From Macrosoma leucophasiata (Eukaryota > Arthropoda > Insecta > Lepidoptera > Hedylidae), in assembly GCA_036365455.1 (NCBI GenBank), contig JAWQUS010000016.1, forward strand, positions 11,927,001 to 11,991,000: a stretch of 64,000 nt of DNA, given 5' to 3'. Within the stretch, counting starts at the first letter, position 1, and each line of letters starts with the position of its first letter. This document shows positions 57,787-64,000 of this stretch, in pieces. The notes beneath the pieces were generated by a model. The model worked only from the letters and a program-made list of their open reading frames with translations. It was not told where the DNA came from and did not search any database. A program made the position numbers and the translations under genes.

Positions 57787-58870
57787 GTTTTATATTATTT
57801 CGCATTAACACATGCTTGTGAAATATATTTTATTTTTAAAGAAAAATGGAAAGAAAAATTTGACTTCAGGCGAGGCTCGAACTCGCGACCTACTGGGAAT
57901 CTAGTCCAGCCGCTCTTCCAATTGAGCTACTGAAGCCCTGCCCAATTTGTCAAATCTTTCCTTCACATCTATTGCATTGCTTTATGGTAGCAGTAGCGCC
58001 ATCTATTACCAACTATACTAGTTAGGCAACCGATATAATAGACTTTTCAGTTTATTGAATATCGTAAAGAAGTCGCTTTTACCCTTAATAATTGTTTTAT
58101 ATTATTTCGCATTAACACATGCTTGTGAAATATATTTTATTTTTAAAGAAAAATGGAAAGAAAAATTTGACTTCAGGCGAGGCTCGAACTCGCGACCTAC
58201 TGGGAATCTAGTCCAGCCGCTCTTTTTTCTTTCCATTTTTCTTTAAAAATAAAATATATTTCACAAGCATGTGTTAATGCGAAATAATATAAAACAATTA
58301 TTAAGGGTAAAAGCGACTTCTTTACGATATTCAATAAACTGAAAAGTCTATTATATCGGTTGCCTAACTAGTATAGTTGGTAATAGATGGCGCTACTGCT
58401 ACCATAAAGCAATGCAATAGATGTGAAGGAAAGATTTGACAAATTGGGCAGGGCTTCAGTAGCTCAATTGGAAGAGCGGCTGGACTCGATTCCCAGTAGG
58501 TCGCGAGTTCGAGCCTCGCCTGAAGTCAAATTTTTCTTTCCATTTTTCTTTAAAAATAAAATATATTTCACAAGCATGTGTTAATGCGAAATAATATAAA
58601 ACAATTATTAAGGGTAAAAGCGACTTCTTTACGATATTCAATAAACTGAAAAGTCTATTATATCGGTTGCCTAACTAGTATAGTTGGTAATAGATGGCGC
58701 TACTGCTACCATAAAGCAATGCAATAGATGTGAAGGAAAGATTTGACAAATTGGGCAGGGCTTCAGTAGCTCAATTGGAAGAGCGGCTGGACTAGATTCC
58801 CAGTAGGTCGCGAGTTCGAGCCTCGCCTGAAGTCAAATTTTTCTTTCCATTTTTCTTTAAAAATAAAATA
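57787..58870. repeat. tRNA-like fold-back array, locus 3: 307-bp units, two head-to-tail then two inverted
   Basis: Two direct units (period 307, seen from 57801 and 58108) meet two inverted units (58233, 58540 and 58847, again spaced 307) at 58223/58224. The full locus is flanked by ATATTCATTAATT (57774-57786 and 58871-58883). tRNA-like parts are at 57863-57936 and 58170-58223 (minus, the second cut off by the turn-around), and at 58453-58526 and 58760-58833 (plus). Confidence 0.85.
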
Positions 58871-59078
58871 TATTCATTAATTTAAAGAAATGTGAAATTC
58901 AATATGTATACGACTCAAGGACTCTGTATCAAGGACTCAAGGACTCTGTATCTATGGTCATTAATAAACTATTTATTAAAAAAATATATATATTATCAGT
59001 AATGTCAAAACCAGATCGGTCTAATATGGCGGATGTTCACTATTTAGTTTTTATGTTTTCGTTAAAGTTTGTAGTAAT

Positions 59079-59162
59079 GGTAAATAATTGCATAGTTGGA
59101 GGTTGTGCTAGCTTATGGCATCAAGGAAGTGACCAAAGATTTCACGTGAACAAGTGTTTGAA
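59079..59162 (+). pseudogene. Possible THAP-domain first exon
   Basis: ATGGTAAATAATTGC encodes MVNNCIVGGCASLWHQGSDQ followed by RFHVNK. C-x4-C plus a basic HxF-like end resembles the first exon of THAP proteins, with a possible GTGAAC donor after RFH. No second exon, TIR or duplication was found nearby, so this may be chance or a relic. Confidence 0.3.
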
Positions 59163-59539
59163 TCGTAATTTTTGTGTCGAATCACTGTAGACTTGTTGTA
59201 TTTTCGCTTAATATCTTGCTAAAATTATAAGTCAGTGTTTTAAACAAATTAATAAAAGTTAACTTTAGTAATTTCTAATAGTCTTACATTGAATTACATT
59301 GATTTATGCAATTTAAAATAGGTTTGTTTCTATCATATCGTTATCAGTAGTGTGACAATAAAATTTTATTAATTGAGAATGACTTAAAGAATCGAGTTTT
59401 TTTAAAAATACGAACTAACATACATTATTTTCAATCAAACTAAATAAACTTTGCCCGGGTAGGTATATAGTTTCTAAGGGTATATAATTTTCTTCTTGCT
59501 TGAGAAGCTAACCCGAGCATGAAGTTACAAGTTGTATTT

Positions 59540-59963
59540 TTTTTTTTATATGGCATCGCTATTACGCATATTGCCAGTGTCAAGTAAAACTATATTTCGT
59601 ATTTATTTAAGCAGCGTATAAGTTAGTATAATATAGTCATCAAGTATAATATGTAAGTATCAAGTATATTATGTCAGTCAAGTGAGTTACAGTCAAGTTA
59701 TTCGAGTAAAGCGATGGCTACTTTACCAGAACATTTACAATGAAGTTTTGGAGGCAACCTGTGAACCAAGAATAACAGTGCGAAAACACAACCTTTGTGT
59801 TTTCGCACTGTTATTCTATTTCACTATACACGGCCACTGTAATTAACCTATTTCAAACAAAATGCCACCAACTTTATTCAATATAACTTCAAAATACACC
59901 AAAAAAATGAAATAAAATAAGAGCACCATACGCCTCTTTCAAGGTTCCCGCCAAAACTCCAAT
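59540..59963 (-). mobile_element. Poly(A)-tailed short retroposon, copy 2
   Basis: Same sequence as 42607-43009, flanked by GTTGTATTT (59531-59539, 59964-59972). It keeps an inner perfect 20-bp hairpin (59771-59790 with 59796-59815) that copy 1 has lost on one side. Confidence 0.75.
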
Positions 59964-60718
59964 GTTGTATTTCATCCATAGATTTAAGTAGATAATAAAT
60001 CTATGATTTCATCCACGAAATTTTAGAACAATAACTTTAAGTAGTATGTATTAATAATTCAATAATACAAGACGTTTGCAGAAAAAAAAAGATTATGTTA
60101 TACTTTAATGTATACATTAAAATCTAAACTTACATTGTATACCACTATAAACTTTGTTAATAAATTGATTATACTGGCTGTAAGTCCATTTTATTTTATT
60201 CCTATTTTCCTTAAGCTTAATTTAAAATCATGGACTCGTAGCTGTCTGTGGAACTCATTTCTCTATGGATTTATGCAAAAATAATAAACTAGAAAATAGA
60301 ATCATCACCACACCCATACAGTATCTACACATAGTATGATACCATGGAATATTTCAAATTTAATGTTTAATTATTTCAAGTTTAATGTACGGCTCCGTAA
60401 TTGGCCTCAGGCCTAAGTCATCACTTAACATCAATGTGAACTGCAAGCTTGTTTGCCACTTCCATTACATAAAAAAAATACCACAATTCTATATATATAT
60501 CGGCACGGACGTATTATTAGTTTCATCGTCCGACATAGTGGGCGTATAAAGTGGGTAGTCAAGCAACATAACAACGAATTATCAGAATCAGAAACTCATT
60601 TATTCATTTAGGGTGACAGGCACCTCTTATGCCACGTCAAAAAATATATGTAAAGTCAAGAATATCACTAAGATAAAACTAAATGTAATAAACTAATGTA
60701 AAAAGTATATCAGTAGAA

Positions 60719-60892
60719 TGTATATATATATATATGTGTATATATATATATATGTGTATATATATATATATATGTGTATATATATATATATATGTATAAT
60801 ATATAAGGGCGGAAGGCAGAGGGCAGGGGGAAGGAAGGCGACAATGCGATGCGTGCGCGCGGTTAATACGGTGTATAAATTTGGGCGGTAAC

Positions 60893-60955
<63 letters not shown>
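60719..60955. repeat. Compound (TA)n / TATATGTG microsatellite
   Basis: Two TA-rich tracts (60719-60805 with TGTG interruptions, and 60892-60955) flank a G-rich segment. Confidence 0.95.
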
Positions 60956-60958
<3 letters not shown>

Positions 60959-61539
60959 AACTTTGTTAAACACTCTTAAATTCATAATTTTTACTTCATT
61001 CAATGTCTTGTGTACCACAAAAGATTTCGTCTTAAAGTTTGGGATTCATTGATAAATGCTTCATTATCGACAAGATTTTCATTCTTTTCCTATGCTCGGT
61101 TTCAATAAATTACTAACGTAGGTAGGCTTACATAGCTTACTATGCATTATAATTTGACATTTCATCCATACATTAACTATCACAATCAACCGTTCCTAAA
61201 CATACGTACGGAATAGTACGGATGTTGGTAAGTTATTGGAACCCGGCCCTAGTAATGCCATCTAACCAGAAATAAGAAGGTTTTAATAGACTGTTATAAT
61301 AAGGATGTTCGTATCAACTGAGATCTTCGAAATCCTTAACTACCACAGAGGCAGATCATCTTAAGCCTTAGGGGTGGCAACGCAACTGCACATTTACCAC
61401 TGGTTTTTGTGTAGGTGTCTTTAGGCTGTAGTTGTCACTAAACATCCGTGCTGCGTGTTTGTCACCTTCGTTACATAAAAAAAAATATATGTGTAGTTAT
61501 GTTTCATGTGTCAAATATGTGGGTTTTTTATCATAAAGC

Positions 61540-62195
61540 AATCGATAGCGTGCACGGGTGTAGGAAAGTTTTTTCGTGCGCCTCCGAGACTTCATAAAAA
61601 AAGTCCTACACCCCGTTAGTTCACTGGATATCCCATCAACTTCCATATGGAACCATCTCGACATCGCGATCGTCATCCTCCATAAATATTGTTGAGGTGA
61701 AATAAAATGCTTCGTGGACTGTAACTAATGCTGTATTGAATTTTTAACTAGACGTTAGCTTAGCTAGTAGTGGAATCGAGAGACGGGTGCGCGCGCGTCA
61801 ATGTCTGCATCGTCCCCGCGGCTCTCCGCGGCTCTCCGCACCGCCGCAAACCGAAGATATGCCGAAAGTCCCCGACAATATATTCATTCACTATGTTAGA
61901 GATTTATGAAATGAGCAGTTGTATGTAATTATAATATTACTTGATAAATGGCAATATAGTCTATGGCTGTCTCTTTGCCAAATGAGAAGAAAAATTAAAA
62001 CATTTTGTCATCTTAAATAAAAATCAGAGTCACATCCCAGGAAAATTGTAACTTTATGGTCACCCTACTTAGAAAGAAACGGCCTGCCCCCGGAGAGAGG
62101 GATAGCTATATTTAGGTTTGCTTCAAACAGGTATGGATTGTGTGGTCTCCATTTTTACCTTCAAGCTTCTTGGTTGCAAGGAAGGCTGATTGGTC
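61540..62195. repeat. Rearranged relative of the 56.8-kb long-TIR element
   Basis: 61540-61710 resembles the right arm (ATAAAGCAATCGATAGCGTG, TCCTACACCCC, CATCGTCATC). 62085-62190 is the inverse of 57125-57250 (CTCCATTTTTACCTTCAAGC). Between them lies a GC-rich stretch (61770-61860). Confidence 0.5.
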
Positions 62196-62396
62196 TGTGA
62201 GTGTTGCCAACGAAGAAGGGTACTTAATCTAAGGGGCCTGATAAAGGAATTAAGAATGGCGATTCTTTCTAAAAAAGATCAATCTTTGAATCAATTCGAA
62301 TCAAAGTGTAAAAAATCGATCCACGATTGTATCGACGTTAAAAAAATCGATTACCGAATAATCATCCAAATTCAATCAAAGATAAGTGACGAGCAA

Positions 62397-64000
62397 ATAT
62401 TTGGGGTAATTACAATGGCCGCCTTTCATAGGGTTGTTTTGATAAATATCGATATCATCTTCCCATACATGAGCGGTTAATATCGATATTTTATCAACAC
62501 GAATTCTTATTCTTTTAAAGTATGTATGCTTAGTCTTAGCAAAATCCACTCACTAAATTAGAGTTGAGTATAATTGTAATAATTATGATGTAGTAATAAA
62601 ATGTATCGTATAATTTGTATGCAAATTAAATGGTGAAATATAAAAGAAAGCTATATTATATACTGAAGATCTGATGTACCTTCTATACTTTTAGCAAATA
62701 AATAAATTCATTCATTCAAATGATCTCATTGATTACCAGCAGCTTGCGAAAGGTTCTCAGCCAGAACTAGAGCTAAAAATTTCGAATTGTAGTAATGTTG
62801 AATTTCAGTAGGATTTTCTATATCAGCCTTCAAATGTCAGTCTTATGCTGACCAGCTCCTTGGAATGCATCTCTGTAAATATTGTTGCTAAGTATTCCAA
62901 ATTGAAATCATTATGTTTAGTTAATTTGAGTAGCACGATGACGCTTCGGTCAAGTTAAATGCCAATAAACACATTAGATTTTTGTGCATTCTCGAAAGAT
63001 CTTTTGATTACGTGTTTGACGTGAGTGCAACAGGATCTTATTTTTATTTTATCTTTATTCCTTTACCTTCAAACATTATTATAAAAGTAGCAGGAACAGC
63101 TCTTGGTATGTTAATGATATGAGTAATTGAATAGAAATGGAACCTGCTTCAATTTTCAGATGATACGCATGTAGAAGTTAGTGACACAGATCTGAACGGC
63201 CATGTGACTGTATATAACATTCCAGCACATATGCGTAATATCTTAGGCCTTAGGAGTGGTAACGCATTTAGATTGAAAGCTCTGGTTTCGTGTAAACTGA
63301 TAGGCTATTATTACTTACCAATGTAAACGGATACCGGAACGGATGCCACTTCTTGAAATGAAAAAAAAACTGTTTTATGTTGTGCTTATACTTACACACT
63401 AACAATCTCTGAAAAAAATCCATGCTCTATGGGTGAAAAAAAGGAGAAAACAAAAATGATTTAATTTACATCAATTTCTTCTTCGATATTTTATTAACAA
63501 ACAAGAAATTTTATCGAGTATAATGCTAATACAATATAATATTACATAATTTAAATTGATATGCAAAATAATTTTATATCGATACTTTGATACATCAGGT
63601 TAGTATTCGTACATCACTATGTAAAAATGCTATTTTTAGAAAAGAATGAATAGCATTAAAAGTCGTATAAGTCATACGAAACTTACACAGGTCTTCAAAA
63701 CTCTTATTAAAACATATCACTATATATCACTGCATTTCCAAATGCCACCGAATACGACACAATCCGTGAAAATTTGTACATAACTTCGCAAAGTTCAATC
63801 CAAGATTATTTTCGTTTTTCCGTGCACCACTCTGTTATAAACAATACGAGAGCATAATCAGTCAACATAAATAAGTATGACGTCACATCAAATCATTTCC
63901 AAAATTTATACTCTGTATACATCTTGTGTCTCTTTTTACATAGGGAGCTACTGGTTAGTTAGAAAGAGTCAAAACTGTTTTGTTTTCAAGACATGTGTCG
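62397..64000. repeat. Further copy of the palindrome arm, running off the window
   Basis: From GGTAATTACAATGGCCGCC to the last base it follows the right arm (37560-37967 then 41138-42410). It is uninterrupted, so it lacks the LINE insertion and shows what the arm looked like before it. Confidence 0.8.

Noticed and set aside
57739..58641. Repeated short frames with FKEKWKEKFDFRRGSNSRPT
   Set aside because: They translate the tRNA-like repeat unit itself, in each orientation.
60679..60894. 71-aa frame rich in Ile, Tyr and His
   Set aside because: It is a translated TA/TATATG microsatellite.
1..64000. CRISPR arrays, rRNA genes, bacterial operons, viral genes
   Set aside because: No spaced short direct repeats, no rRNA signature, no operon layout and no viral protein motif; the window is eukaryotic repeat-rich DNA.

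Overview
The window is insect nuclear DNA, almost certainly from a moth or butterfly. It is AT-rich, full of short TAGGTACCTA-type motifs and many copies of repeat types I associate with Lepidoptera, and it carries two spliced animal genes whose coding exons have been stretched apart by transposons. There is no bacterial, viral or organellar gene, no rRNA, no CRISPR array and no convincing intact tRNA gene.

Two complete host genes lie on the minus strand. (1) A membrane-bound O-acyltransferase of the MBOAT1/2 (oysgedart, lysophospholipid acyltransferase) type runs from 33300 down to 1905. It has ten coding exons with consistent phases and GT-AG borders, giving 511 aa with the MBOAT Asn and His catalytic residues. 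(2) A gankyrin/PSMD10-type ankyrin-repeat proteasome assembly chaperone runs from 56304 down to 44519. It has four coding exons and encodes 221 aa. The first enzyme would remodel phospholipids in the ER membrane; the second would help assemble the 26S proteasome base. They share only strand and neighbourhood. Nothing suggests joint regulation.

Almost everything else is mobile DNA, usually nested. 1-10 kb: small terminal-inverted-repeat (TIR) elements, a tRNA-Leu 3' half, two cecropia-type mariners, two tandem 5'-truncated R4/Dong-type retrotransposon tails and a tRNA-like fold-back repeat. 10-23 kb: a TTAA-flanked piggyBac-like 3-kb element, a TA-flanked 1.5-kb TIR element, a 2.3-kb TTA-flanked element nested in another TIR element, and several short palindromic elements. 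23.4-27.9 kb: a full-length R4/Dong-type retrotransposon with an intact 1392-aa ORF, inserted in a (TAA)n tract. 28.5-30.6 kb: a 2.0-kb element with perfect 29-bp TIRs, a perfect 8-bp target duplication and a two-exon THAP DNA-binding domain, which I read as a P-element derivative. 31-32 kb: RTE-type fragments and a duplicated repeat. 35-43 kb: a palindrome with arms of about 1.8 kb, interrupted by a decayed Jockey/CR1-like LINE. A partial copy runs off the window at 62.4-64 kb. 43-49 kb: a second mariner lineage and SINE, RTE and GC-rich retroelement pieces. 49.5-55.2 kb: an I-superfamily LINE with intact ORF2 nested in a mariner inside gankyrin intron 2. 56.8-60 kb: a long-TIR element, a multi-unit inverted array of the tRNA-like repeat and a poly(A)-tailed retroposon.

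The most notable point is the THAP-only P-like element at 28547-30569. Its architecture parallels truncated P-element repressors. The next are the fold-back arrays of a Pol III-like 307-bp unit, the very long palindrome, and the tandem N-terminal DNA-binding-like domain of the intact R4/Dong element.
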